Below, piece after piece: positions 8,615 through 17,241 of a stretch of 64,000 nucleotides of DNA. The notes below the pieces were generated by a model that saw nothing but the letters and a program-made list of their open reading frames with translations, had not been told where the DNA came from and did no database searches. Positions within the stretch are counted from its first letter, which is position 1; each line of letters begins with the position of its first letter. Made by a program: the position numbers and the translations under genes. This stretch comes from Thermoplasmata archaeon (GTDB taxonomy: Archaea > Thermoplasmatota > Thermoplasmata > Thermoplasmatales > Thermoplasmataceae): contig JAJYRA010000084.1 in the NCBI GenBank assembly GCA_021794355.1, forward strand, positions 59,038-123,037, in the 5' to 3' direction.

Positions 8615-9779
8615 GGCTGTTTAACAATTTTAGTGCCATATTTACACTTCTTTCCCTGATTTCAATCACACTTTCCTTTTTATTGATTCTTTTACCATCT
8701 TGCAGGATCTTTTGAAGCAACCCCCTCATGATTCCATGATCAGGGCAAAGGGGTGTTTCATTAAAAAGTGCAATGGTTGTTCTTCCGCATGATTCGCATT
8801 GAAATACATTCTTCATACCGGAGAGTTTGCCCTTCTTTGTGATGGCCCTGCCACCTATCTCAACAATATCCATTGCAAAGTCTATAACCTTTCCAGAAGC
8901 TATGGTTGTTCCCACACCAAAGCTATCAACGCCAGCTTCCCTGAGTTCTGCGATCTGTTCCTTCTTCAAACCTCCAGAAACCATTATCTTGACTCTTTTG
9001 AAACCTCTTATGTCAAGTTCCCACCGAACTTCCCTTATGATCTGAGGGAAGTTCCCCCTCCTTGATGAAGGAGTGTCAAGACGGATATAGTCTATGTCTG
9101 GAAACTTTTCTGCAGCCTCTATGGCCTTAAACTTCTCATCTCCAAAGGTATCTATAAGAATTGTTCTTGAACCGGGTGGCGAATTCTTCATCACATAATC
9201 CCATGCCCGATCTTCTCCCATAATGAGGGCAGCGGAATGGGGCATGGTCCCTGAGGGTGTGATGCCTATAAGTTCAGCTCCGAGTATTCCTGATACACCA
9301 GAAGCCCCTCCTATGTAGGCAGCCCTATCTATCATTGGAGAAATTCCAGGATGCATCCTCCTTATGCCGAAGGACATGAAGGGCTTTGGATAACATTCCA
9401 TAAAAACCCTTGTTGACTCACTGCTGATACCGGAAGACTGACATATAAAACCAAGGATGGATGTTTCCAATTCTATTATGTGGGAATAGTTTCCCTTTAA
9501 AACAATAAACGGTATGGATCTGCCTGCTGTATCTCTTGTTCCCAAAAGAGTACCTTCCGGTATGGCCCACATCTGTATATTCCTGCCCTCAAGAAGATTG
9601 GTTACCTCCTCAAGCCCTGTAAAATTTATCCATTTTTCCTGCATGGATGATGTTATCTCAGCAACAACATCATCACCCTCGGATAGAACCAGATCCTTTG
9701 TCCTGCTAAAGTAAACATCACTGGCCTTACCTTCTTCAATTTCTCTTTCAGTTGCAATGAAGAATTTCCTATTTTCCAT
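8604..9779 (-). CDS. pncB: Nicotinate phosphoribosyltransferase
   Basis: A 391-residue type II phosphoribosyltransferase that converts nicotinate and PRPP to nicotinate mononucleotide in NAD salvage. Conserved segments are [49 protein letters not shown] and [12 protein letters not shown]-terminal [21 protein letters not shown] segment forms a zinc-ribbon-like knuckle, as in several archaeal members. Its ATG follows the pncA TAA directly, so the two are translationally linked: nicotinamide to nicotinate to NaMN. Confidence 0.93.
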   Translation of the reverse strand: MENRKFFIATEREIEEGKASDVYFSRTKDLVLSEGDDVVAEITSSMQEKWINFTGLEEVTNLLEGRNIQMWAIPEGTLLGTRDTAGRSIPFIVLKGNYSHIIELETSILGFICQSSGISSESTRVFMECYPKPFMSFGIRRMHPGISPMIDRAAYIGGASGVSGILGAELIGITPSGTMPHSAALIMGEDRAWDYVMKNSPPGSRTILIDTFGDEKFKAIEAAEKFPDIDYIRLDTPSSRRGNFPQIIREVRWELDIRGFKRVKIMVSGGLKKEQIAELREAGVDSFGVGTTIASGKVIDFAMDIVEIGGRAITKKGKLSGMKNVFQCESCGRTTIALFNETPLCPDHGIMRGLLQKILQDGKRINKKESVIEIRERSVNMALKLLNSPKE

Positions 9780-10331
9780 TTAATTCACCAGATTCCATGA
9801 GTTAACTACAGTTATCCCGTACAGCCTTTTCATCTGTTCCATAGCCCTGTTATGATCCTCTTTTCTAATGGAAGCACATAGGTCCTCAATGACATTTATC
9901 TTGAAATACCTGAAGAAGGCTCCTGCTACCGTATGCAATACGCATATGTCCGTACTGATACCAAAGATGAAGAGTTCCAAAACTCCCCTTGCATTTAAGA
10001 AACCTTCCAGATCACTCTGGTAAAAGGCGTCATAATATCTTTTATGAATGTGGTATGCACATAAGGAATCAAACCCTGGATAAAGTTCTGCCCCCTCTGT
10101 TCCACGGAGACAGTGCTCACCCCATATGGCAAATTCTGGATCATTTTCCATGTGAGAATCGAGTGTCAGAATTATCATCTCCTTTGAATTTATCCTTCTC
10201 AAAAATTCGAGACTTCCTTCAGCAACCTTAATGGAATTCTCCGAACCAAATTTACCATTTATAAAATCTCTGACAAGGTCCACTCCAATAAAGGCTCTCT
10301 CAGTTTTCATAATGCCATCCTGATTTTCCAT
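9780..10331 (-). CDS. pncA: Nicotinamidase (isochorismatase fold)
   Basis: Hydrolyses nicotinamide to nicotinate for the neighbouring PncB. The triad is visible as D18 (FIGVDLVRDF), K97 (HIHKRYYDAF) and C130 (STDICVLHT). The metal site is D58/H60 in LDSHMENDPEF, with H73 in WGEHC. It is 183 residues long, usual for the family. The start is either ATG 10331 or ATG 10310 (MKTERAF); the second gives a shorter overlap with cysS and begins right at the first beta-strand. Gene order cysS-pncA-pncB suggests one transcript. Confidence 0.9.
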   Translation of the reverse strand: MENQDGIMKTERAFIGVDLVRDFINGKFGSENSIKVAEGSLEFLRRINSKEMIILTLDSHMENDPEFAIWGEHCLRGTEGAELYPGFDSLCAYHIHKRYYDAFYQSDLEGFLNARGVLELFIFGISTDICVLHTVAGAFFRYFKINVIEDLCASIRKEDHNRAMEQMKRLYGITVVNSWNLVN

Positions 10332-11667
10332 GATTGTCCTCTATTACAATGCCGGATTCCTTCAGAGCTCCTCTAATAATGTCAGATTCATCATACAGTT
10401 TATCCTTTCTCAGTTTATCCCTCAGATCAATTAGTTTTTCAATGGTGTTTGTACTGAATTCCTTCTCCTTAATATTGATTATTCCCAGATAGGAATTGAT
10501 CTTATCAATTTCAGAGATCAGGTATTTTGCGTCATCTTCATCAATATTATCTTTGGTCTTATATATCATGGAACATACTTCAATGAGACCTGCGATGGCA
10601 TTCCTGGTATTGATATCATTATCCATCTCCTTTTCAATTATTTGAAATAAATTTCTCACAGCAATTTTACTGCCTTTCCCAGATGCAGAATGAAGAATCT
10701 GGTATGCCTTCGAAATGTAATCAACATTCTTCCTAGCTTCTTCAAGAAGTGAATCCGAAAAATCTGTCTCTGACCCATAATTGTTTGACAGAAAACACAT
10801 CCTTATGGTTTCCGGGGAATATTTATCAGTAAGATAGGACACGGGAATGAAATTATTTTCGGATTTGGACATTTTCTCGCCTTTTATCTTGAGAATTCCT
10901 GAATAAATCCATATGTCAACAACATGTGTGTTTCCTTTCAGAGAAGACATTATGGAAAGCTCAGACTCATGGTGTGGAAATATAAGATCCTTTCCTGCTC
11001 CATGCAAGTCATAATGATTTCCGAAATATTTGCTTGCTATGGCTGTATCTTCTATATGCCATCCCGGACGTCCCTCTCCCCACGGGCTGCTCCATGAAGG
11101 TTCCGAATCCTTTTTCTTGAACTTCCATAATACAAAGTCCCTTGGATCTTCCTTCATATCCGATACGCTGGCTCTCTTTCCGCTTATTAGTTTTTCAGCT
11201 TTTTGGCCCGATAACACCCCATAATTACTATCCATCCAAACGCGATAATATACCCCGTCCGGGAGCCTGTATGTAAAATTTCTTCCCTCCAGAACTCTTA
11301 TTTGCCTGATTATTTCCCTGATATGATCCGTTGCAGGCGCGTAAAAGTTAACCGAGTCTATTTTTGCATATTTCATTGCATTCATGTATTTCCTAAGAAA
11401 TATTTTTGAGAGGTCCAGAGCATTCACGCCTATTTCCTCGGCACGGTTTATTATTTTATCATCAATATCGGTTATATTTTGAAGATAAAAAACGGTGTAG
11501 CCTTTTTGCCTCAAATACTTGGCAAGAACGTCAAAAGTGATGTATGTCTTAATATGCCCCAAGTGCGGTTCGTCGTAAACGGTTGGACCACATACATACA
11601 TCTTTATCACCTTTCCCCTAGCATTTACTTTTTTGTTACTTCTGGAAAGTTGATCATAGATCATCAT
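10300..11667 (-). CDS. cysS: Cysteinyl-tRNA synthetase
   Basis: A 455-residue class I synthetase. The HIGH-type motif is PHLGH (34-38) and the KMSKS loop is 265-269. The zinc ligand C26 (MYVCGPTVYDEP) and the HHESE region (232-236) are present. The position usually filled by the second zinc cysteine in WHIEC is an aspartate here (GWHIEDTAI, D207). It transfers cysteine to tRNA-Cys in the cytosol. It heads a run with pncA and pncB. The start MMIYDQ could use either of the first two ATGs. Confidence 0.95.
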   Translation of the reverse strand: MMIYDQLSRSNKKVNARGKVIKMYVCGPTVYDEPHLGHIKTYITFDVLAKYLRQKGYTVFYLQNITDIDDKIINRAEEIGVNALDLSKIFLRKYMNAMKYAKIDSVNFYAPATDHIREIIRQIRVLEGRNFTYRLPDGVYYRVWMDSNYGVLSGQKAEKLISGKRASVSDMKEDPRDFVLWKFKKKDSEPSWSSPWGEGRPGWHIEDTAIASKYFGNHYDLHGAGKDLIFPHHESELSIMSSLKGNTHVVDIWIYSGILKIKGEKMSKSENNFIPVSYLTDKYSPETIRMCFLSNNYGSETDFSDSLLEEARKNVDYISKAYQILHSASGKGSKIAVRNLFQIIEKEMDNDINTRNAIAGLIEVCSMIYKTKDNIDEDDAKYLISEIDKINSYLGIINIKEKEFSTNTIEKLIDLRDKLRKDKLYDESDIIRGALKESGIVIEDNHGKSGWHYEN

Positions 11668-11790
11668 AATCAGGGTTATGATCTTTGGGCTTATATATTG
11701 TTTTCATCTTTATTTGCACATCATTAACTACCACATTCAGTCACCAATTCTTTCGTAAAGGATGCAACCTTGTTGAAAGATAAATTAAGG

Positions 11791-11798
11791 TTTATATA
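11791..11798 (+). promoter_or_regulatory. TATA box of the coiled-coil/SPFH operon
   Basis: TTTATATA, centred 28 nt before ATG 11823. This favours ATG 11823 over TTG 11802 as the first codon of a leaderless operon mRNA. Confidence 0.65.
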
Positions 11799-11822
11799 GA
11801 GTTGAAGGCATACGTAAGTCAT

Positions 11823-12368
11823 ATGGACAATCAGTCTGATCCCAATGATATAAGAGTGGCAGTTGATAAAAATAAATCCTTACTCAAGAAGATACAACTT
11901 GTAATTCCAGGGTTTTCAGGATACAGGGAAAAGGAGGATGTAAGGGTTGCTGATGAACTATTGAGGAGTCAGATAGGTATCGTTTTGAACAGAGCTATCA
12001 ATTCACTAACCAATGCAAGACAGAATGCAATCAATTTCAATAAATTTGGTGCCCTCGCCTTTCTGGGAAATGCCATATCCACCGTTGAAACTCTTCAAGG
12101 TGATATTGTACATGGCCAACAGGGATATTCTGGTATTGCACCTGCAATTAAGGTGACTACAACAACATTGGACAGATTGTATGAATATGACTATGCCTTT
12201 GTTTCTAAGTGCAAAGAAATTGTGGATATGTGCTCAGGTCTTGAAAACATTTCAACAATGCAGGACGGCGATATCCTTACTAATCTGAACAGGATAACTG
12301 AAACTGTCAACGATGCAAGAAGTACATGGACACAGAGAATGGAGACCGTTGAAGGAATTAAGGAGTGA
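11823..12368 (+). CDS. Helical protein, first gene of an SPFH/zinc-ribbon operon
   Basis: 181 residues from ATG 11823. I chose this over TTG 11802 because of the TATA box 28 nt upstream. It is soluble and mostly helical, with heptad-like stretches (LRSQIGIVLNRAINSLTNAR, NAISTVETLQGDIVHG, NRITETVNDARSTW). Its pattern is reminiscent of the helical-hairpin (PspA/ESCRT-III-like) class, but I see no diagnostic motif. The next gene begins in its 3' end behind a shared Shine-Dalgarno, so the two should be made together, probably as partners. Confidence 0.6.
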   Translation: MDNQSDPNDIRVAVDKNKSLLKKIQLVIPGFSGYREKEDVRVADELLRSQIGIVLNRAINSLTNARQNAINFNKFGALAFLGNAISTVETLQGDIVHGQQGYSGIAPAIKVTTTTLDRLYEYDYAFVSKCKEIVDMCSGLENISTMQDGDILTNLNRITETVNDARSTWTQRMETVEGIKE

Positions 12369-12373
12369 TTAGG

Positions 12374-13480
12374 ATGTTTGGCAAGAAATCTAACGATATC
12401 CCCTATAAGGGTGGAAGTGTGTTTGGTTCCATTACCATTGCCTGGGAAACCCAGTTCAAGGAAGGTAATGCCATGTGGAAAGTTCCAAGGCTCATAAGAT
12501 TAAATGATAATATTGTTGTGAGGGAGGATGAAACCGCTGTCTTTTACAGGGATGGCAAGGTTCTGACCTACTTCGATAAACCAGGGAGATATGCTCTCAC
12601 AGATTTTAACGCTCCCGTGGTGGGAGAGTTACTGAAACATTTTTCCGGAGTCCAACAACAGGCTGAAGTTTATTATATTCAGAGAAGGGTGATGGATGGA
12701 AAATACGGAAGTAGCACCCCTTACCAGTTTATGGACCCTGCCTTTGGAATTGTAAATCTCAGGGCCTTTGGTGAATACAGATGGAAGATTTCAGATCCAG
12801 CTCTTTTTATAAACCAATTTGTGGGTACATTCAATGTGGACTCGTCTTCCGATGTTGAATCTAGATTAAAGGACCAGATTGTACTCCTGCTATACAATGC
12901 TCTGGGAAAGATGAAGGACACGGGAATGAAGGTAACGGATATACCTGCCAATCTGGGAACCATAGAACAGGCCGTCCTTGGAATGGCTCCGTCTAATTTT
13001 CAGCAGTATGGAGTGGAAATAGATAAATTGCAAGGAATAAACATTTCTCTTCCGGATGAGGTCCAGAAGGCAGTGGATACGCGTTCAGAAATGTCTGTCC
13101 TTGGTGTGAATTATATTCAATACCAGGCAGGTCAGGCCATGGTTGATGCCTCAAAGAACCCAAATGGTTTTGCAGGACTTGGGGCAGGAATGGGCGTGGG
13201 AATGGGTGCAGGTGCCGGAGTGGGATACGCCATGTCAGGACCAATGATGAGTAATATGCAGAACGCAAATAACCAGAATGCAGGTGCTGCTCAGCAGGCC
13301 CAAACCAGGAATTGCCCAAAATGTGGAACCGCTGTTCCGGCAACAAGTAACTTCTGTCCTAACTGTGGTTATGATATGAGGGTACAGCAACAGTCCATGA
13401 TTAAGTGCCCAAAATGCGGCGTTGAAATACCGGCTAACTCAAAGTTCTGCCCAGATTGTGGACAGAAAATAACGGGGTGA
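12374..13480 (+). CDS. SPFH/band-7 domain protein with two C-terminal zinc ribbons
   Basis: The start is ATG 12374 (MFGKKSND) rather than GTG 12365, because GGAGTGAT at 12362-12369 is a good Shine-Dalgarno for it. Residues about 15-240 form an SPFH (band 7) domain of the YdjI type: ITIAWETQFKEGNAMWKVPR, VREDETAVFYRDGKVL, AFGEYRWKISDPALFINQFVG. A Gly/Ala/Met-rich linker follows. Two zinc ribbons (CPKCGTAVPATSNFCPNCG and CPKCGVEIPANSKFCPDCG) end the protein. There is no membrane helix. Related bacterial proteins are linked to membrane-stress and conflict operons. The exact role here is unknown. Confidence 0.8.
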   Translation: MFGKKSNDIPYKGGSVFGSITIAWETQFKEGNAMWKVPRLIRLNDNIVVREDETAVFYRDGKVLTYFDKPGRYALTDFNAPVVGELLKHFSGVQQQAEVYYIQRRVMDGKYGSSTPYQFMDPAFGIVNLRAFGEYRWKISDPALFINQFVGTFNVDSSSDVESRLKDQIVLLLYNALGKMKDTGMKVTDIPANLGTIEQAVLGMAPSNFQQYGVEIDKLQGINISLPDEVQKAVDTRSEMSVLGVNYIQYQAGQAMVDASKNPNGFAGLGAGMGVGMGAGAGVGYAMSGPMMSNMQNANNQNAGAAQQAQTRNCPKCGTAVPATSNFCPNCGYDMRVQQQSMIKCPKCGVEIPANSKFCPDCGQKITG

Positions 13481-13486
13481 AAAAAA

Positions 13487-14518
13487 GTGTTTTGTACAAA
13501 GTGTGGAGCGCAACTCCCAGATGATGCTGTTTTCTGCTCAAAATGCGGAAACAAGGTTGGAAATGCCAGTTCGAATACTCAGAATAGAGTGGGAAATGGA
13601 AGTACTCCCAATGGCGGTGCAAGAACAGTGGTAGCTGCCAGTGGTGTTACTGAATTGAAATGTCCAGGATGTGGGGCACCCATAAAGCCAGTCCAGGGGG
13701 AAGCAGTTATTACATGTGAATACTGTGGAACGAGCGTAACGCTGGGAAATACCGGATGGACAAATGTGTCCAGACATACGATGCTCAATCTTACAGTGCA
13801 GGATACAGATCTGCTACGACAGATAATAAAGAAACATCTGGATAAGGGTATCCTTGAGAGACATACCTTTGAGGAGTCGAAAGAGGAAGAATTGACTCTT
13901 ACATATGTTCCTTACTGGATAGTACCAACCGGTGCCAATTCAAGTTTCAAATACCTGAACGTTGCCGCTGAAGTGGGTACACTAGCAATGGATGCAGCAG
14001 TTATGGGTGTCGCTGACGAGGCCATGGGAGGCCGTGGCGGTGGAATGGGGGGCGGCATGATTGATGGAATGATGATTGGAGGAATGATAGGCGGAGGCAT
14101 GGGAGGAAACAACGCAATTCGCGGTGGAACTTTTTCCCAGAACTATGAGTTTCCAGTTCTTGCCATAAAGGATAAACCCCATCTTCAGCCCGATTCATAT
14201 CACTTCAAATTGGACCAGAGAATAGATTTTGATCAAACAAAAATAATGAAGAGCTTAAAAGTCCTGAATGGTGATGTTGATGAGGATACTTCCAAGGAGA
14301 TGGCTAAAACACTGGTCTCTCAACTTCAGGAAACAATCATCAGGCAGAAGCACCACCACCTTGAAGCTCTACAAACTCAGTGTGACGTTGGAACCCCAGA
14401 ACTTCTCCACGTTCCCATTTGGCAGGGAAAGTATTCCCATAAAAAGAAGGAATTCTATGTCATTGTGGATGGCTCAGATGGTCAGGTTATGAAAACGGAT
14501 TTAGAGAAAGTGAAATAA
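13487..14518 (+). CDS. Zinc-ribbon protein with Gly/Met-rich linker
   Basis: 343 residues from GTG 13487; GGTGA sits 6 nt before it, formed by the end of the SPFH gene. The N-terminal zinc ribbon is CTKCGAQLPDDAVFCSKCG and a second is CPGCGAPIKP...CEYCG. A mixed alpha/beta region follows, then an unusual MGGRGGGMGGGMIDGMMIGG stretch and a C-terminal domain ending YVIVDGSDGQVMKTDLEKVK. The low-complexity run may be a hydrophobic hairpin. The N-terminal ribbon matches those of the preceding SPFH protein, suggesting the two products share a binding partner. Function unknown. Confidence 0.7.
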   Translation: MFCTKCGAQLPDDAVFCSKCGNKVGNASSNTQNRVGNGSTPNGGARTVVAASGVTELKCPGCGAPIKPVQGEAVITCEYCGTSVTLGNTGWTNVSRHTMLNLTVQDTDLLRQIIKKHLDKGILERHTFEESKEEELTLTYVPYWIVPTGANSSFKYLNVAAEVGTLAMDAAVMGVADEAMGGRGGGMGGGMIDGMMIGGMIGGGMGGNNAIRGGTFSQNYEFPVLAIKDKPHLQPDSYHFKLDQRIDFDQTKIMKSLKVLNGDVDEDTSKEMAKTLVSQLQETIIRQKHHHLEALQTQCDVGTPELLHVPIWQGKYSHKKKEFYVIVDGSDGQVMKTDLEKVK

Positions 14519-14520
14519 TA

Positions 14521-15159
14521 TTATTTTTTCAAAAATTTATCTACAATTTTGAAAAATTCTTCTGGCTGATCAAGATATGCTGGATGACCAGCTTTCTTAA
14601 CTATTTCATAAGAAAAATTAGTTTTTCTGCCAATGTCTTTAATTAATTCATCATAGGGAACAACATTATCGTTTTCTCCCCAGATAAATAAGGTTTTCAT
14701 TTCCAGTTTCATAAGCATACTTGAGTTAACCCATGCTGGACCTACCAGGATCATTTCCTCTACGGATTCAGGGAAATTAAGAGCACCGAGTACGGCCATT
14801 CCACCTCCCATAGAAGCCCCAAGAATACTGTATTTTTTAATATTGTGAAACTCCATGAACGTTTGGGCAAAAAGCCTGGCATTTTCAAGTTCCCCCCGTT
14901 CTACACTGAAATTTTCGTTCTTTTCACTCTTCCCAAATCCTGGATAGTCTGGAGCATAGACATTATATCCAAGATCTGCGAAATGATTCATGGCCTTGAT
15001 TCTTTCCCAATCACCAGAAGTGAATGAAAATCCATGCAGAAACAGGATATTTTTTGAATTTTCGGCCCTTGACAAATATCTGTAAAAGAGGTTCTTTCCA
15101 TTGAATTTTACATTTTTTTCCTCTGTCATATATATCCTATGGCTTAATGCTTCAAGCAT
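14521..15159 (-). CDS. Alpha/beta hydrolase
   Basis: A 212-residue cytosolic alpha/beta-hydrolase. The oxyanion region is LFLHGFSFTSGDW, the nucleophile elbow is GASMGGG (Ser), the acid is in WGENDNVVPYDE, and the catalytic His is in KKAGHPAYLDQPE. A small cap domain is missing, so the protein is short. It could be an esterase, lipase or C-C hydrolase; the substrate cannot be inferred. It is convergent with the zinc-ribbon operon (2 nt apart) and divergent from the oxidoreductase at 15256. Confidence 0.88.
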   Translation of the reverse strand: MLEALSHRIYMTEEKNVKFNGKNLFYRYLSRAENSKNILFLHGFSFTSGDWERIKAMNHFADLGYNVYAPDYPGFGKSEKNENFSVERGELENARLFAQTFMEFHNIKKYSILGASMGGGMAVLGALNFPESVEEMILVGPAWVNSSMLMKLEMKTLFIWGENDNVVPYDELIKDIGRKTNFSYEIVKKAGHPAYLDQPEEFFKIVDKFLKK

Positions 15160-15226
15160 TATACCTTTTTTTGATTTTTACATGGATGATTCACAACTTT
15201 TGGATGTGTACTTGGGAAGCAGGCAA

Positions 15227-15236
15227 TTTTAAAATA
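15227..15236 (+). promoter_or_regulatory. TATA box of the CoA-disulfide reductase-like gene
   Basis: TTTTAAAATA, about 25 nt before ATG 15256. It supports that ATG as a leaderless start rather than TTG 15238. Confidence 0.6.
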
Positions 15237-15255
15237 GTTGAACCAATTGCTAAAT

Positions 15256-16563
15256 ATGAAAATAGTAGTAATTGGTGGAGGTGCAGCCGGGATGTCCGCT
15301 GCATCTAAGGCTAAAAGAATAAGCCCGGATGATGATGTCGAAGTGATTGAAGGTGGGAGTTTTGTTTCTTATGCAGAATGTGGTATTCCCTATTACCTTG
15401 CCGGTAAATTTGATGATTACAAAAAATTGATACACTATCCAATAGATGAGTTTACAAAAAAAAGGAATATAAATGTCAGGATAAAAACCAAAGTCATGTC
15501 CATTGACCTTCAGAATAGGGTAATAACCACCTTGGATGGAGATAATATTCAATTTGACAAGCTGGTAATCTGTACAGGGGCTTCAGCGAGAAAAAGTAAA
15601 TTTTCCAATTTTCCCAATGTGTTCAGTGTGAGGAATTTAGACGATGCCATAAGGATTAAGGGTGAGAATGGGGGAAAAGACATACTGGTAATTGGAGATG
15701 GAATCCTTGGAATGGAACTGGCTTCAGAATTTGCAATGAATGAGAAAAATGTCACACTCATGTCAAAGCACAGCTATCTATTCCCAAAGCTTGATCAGAA
15801 TGTGGTCCAGGAAATGATTGCTGATTTCAATTCCCGCGTAAAGGTGATATTAAATTCAGAAGTAAAGGAGATTACCTCTGCAAATAGTAAATTACAGGTT
15901 CAATCAGATAATTACACAGTGAATGTAGATTCAGTCTTTTTTACCGCAGGTATCACACCCAATACGGATTTCCTGAAGAACAGTGGGATCAGAATTGATA
16001 AAAATGGATTGATTGAGGTAAATTCAAGGATGGAAACCAATGTTGATGGTGTTTATGCTGCAGGTGACTGTGCAACTTCACTGAATAGAATCACGGGCAG
16101 AAGCGAGTGGCAACCCCTGGCCCAAATAGCAAACAAAATGGGAAGGGTTGCTGGATCCAATGCTTCCGGAAAGATCATGGAATTTAAGGGAGGTCTTGAT
16201 ACTACGCTCCTTAAGATATTTGATTACGAAGTTGGACTGTGCGGATTCAATGAAAAACAGGCAGAGGAGAATGGGTTTTCACCGGAATGGAAGATAGTAT
16301 CAGGAAAAAGCAGGGCAAATTACTATGACGGAGGCAGTAAACTTATGGTAAAGATAGTTTATGATAAAAACACATTGAAATTGCTTGGGGGTCAGATATG
16401 CTCAAAGGATAACGGAGCCTGGAGACTGAACACTCTGGAAACGGCGATCTTTGCCGGGATGACCACGGAGGATCTATTTTATAATGATCTGGGGTACACG
16501 CCTCCCTTTGGTCCTGTGTGGGATCCCATAATCATAGCTGCGAGCCTGACCATGAGGGATTAA
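15256..16563 (+). CDS. CoA-disulfide reductase / NAD(P)H oxidase family flavoprotein
   Basis: 435 residues from ATG 15256. FAD-binding GGGAAGMSAASKAKR opens the protein. The single redox cysteine C42 lies in SYAECGIPYY, the hallmark of CoA-disulfide reductases and water-forming NADH oxidases. A second dinucleotide site is VIGDGILGMELASEFA, and the C-terminal FAD motif is GVYAAGDCATS. The C-terminal dimerisation domain is complete (TPPFGPVWDPI). Such enzymes reduce CoA disulfide, polysulfide or O2. The substrate is not decided by sequence. Its last 32 nt overlap a convergent gene. Confidence 0.9.
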   Translation: MKIVVIGGGAAGMSAASKAKRISPDDDVEVIEGGSFVSYAECGIPYYLAGKFDDYKKLIHYPIDEFTKKRNINVRIKTKVMSIDLQNRVITTLDGDNIQFDKLVICTGASARKSKFSNFPNVFSVRNLDDAIRIKGENGGKDILVIGDGILGMELASEFAMNEKNVTLMSKHSYLFPKLDQNVVQEMIADFNSRVKVILNSEVKEITSANSKLQVQSDNYTVNVDSVFFTAGITPNTDFLKNSGIRIDKNGLIEVNSRMETNVDGVYAAGDCATSLNRITGRSEWQPLAQIANKMGRVAGSNASGKIMEFKGGLDTTLLKIFDYEVGLCGFNEKQAEENGFSPEWKIVSGKSRANYYDGGSKLMVKIVYDKNTLKLLGGQICSKDNGAWRLNTLETAIFAGMTTEDLFYNDLGYTPPFGPVWDPIIIAASLTMRD

Positions 16564-17185
16564 TTTCTGAAAACCAGCCTTCCCGCATGTTGCAGGAATA
16601 GAATGGATAAAAGGAGTTTTCACTAAACCTCAGCCCCAAAAGGGCGCAGTTTAAAAAAGTTCTGGGTTTTGGCTTCATCTGGAAATTCCGCGATACTATG
16701 GACCATAACACTCCCCCGTGGGTTACAATCAATATCCTCTTAGCTCCAGATGATTCAAGGATCAAACTGTTCATGCATTCCTCAATACGGTTGTGGAACC
16801 TCCTACTGTTTTCAACATCCTGAACGAAGTCAATGTGATCTGTAATTGGGGAATCCATTGTAACCCCGAACATGCTATTGATTCCTTCCGTATTTAATCC
16901 TTCCACACCTCTAAATCCCCTTTCCCCGAGGCATTTCTTAATTGTGGGTTTAATCGCCGGTAAGTCCTTAAGAACAATTTTTGCAGTATCCATACACCTC
17001 TGAAAGGGACTGCTAAAAACCATATCTGGTCTTATAACGTTAATCATTTCCCTGATTTTTTCAGCCTGTTTTATACCTTCTTCATTTATGTGGGACTCCT
17101 CAGGACAGTACCATAAACCCAATTTATTGCATTGAGTCTCTCCATGCCTGAGGAGGAATATTTCTAAATTGTTTGAATGACTCAT
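16532..17185 (-). CDS. Histidine phosphatase family protein
   Basis: A 217-residue phosphoglycerate-mutase-like enzyme. The phosphorylated His lies in LLRHGETQCNKLG, a conserved Arg in SSPFQRCMDTA, and the second His in ILIVTHGGVLWSIV. It may act as a phosphatase on small phosphate esters; a dPGM role is less likely because of the extra residues after RHGE. Its 3' end overlaps the flavoprotein gene by 32 nt on the opposite strand. Confidence 0.85.
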   Translation of the reverse strand: MSHSNNLEIFLLRHGETQCNKLGLWYCPEESHINEEGIKQAEKIREMINVIRPDMVFSSPFQRCMDTAKIVLKDLPAIKPTIKKCLGERGFRGVEGLNTEGINSMFGVTMDSPITDHIDFVQDVENSRRFHNRIEECMNSLILESSGAKRILIVTHGGVLWSIVSRNFQMKPKPRTFLNCALLGLRFSENSFYPFYSCNMREGWFSEINPSWSGSQL

Positions 17186-17241
17186 AATCGTGGTTTAGTT
17201 TTTAATACAGATAAATTTTACTCTATGATTTATTTATTCTT

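Noticed and set aside
13912-14198. Pro/Met-rich minus ORFs within the zinc-ribbon gene
   Set aside because: They are antisense images of the Gly/Met-rich linker.
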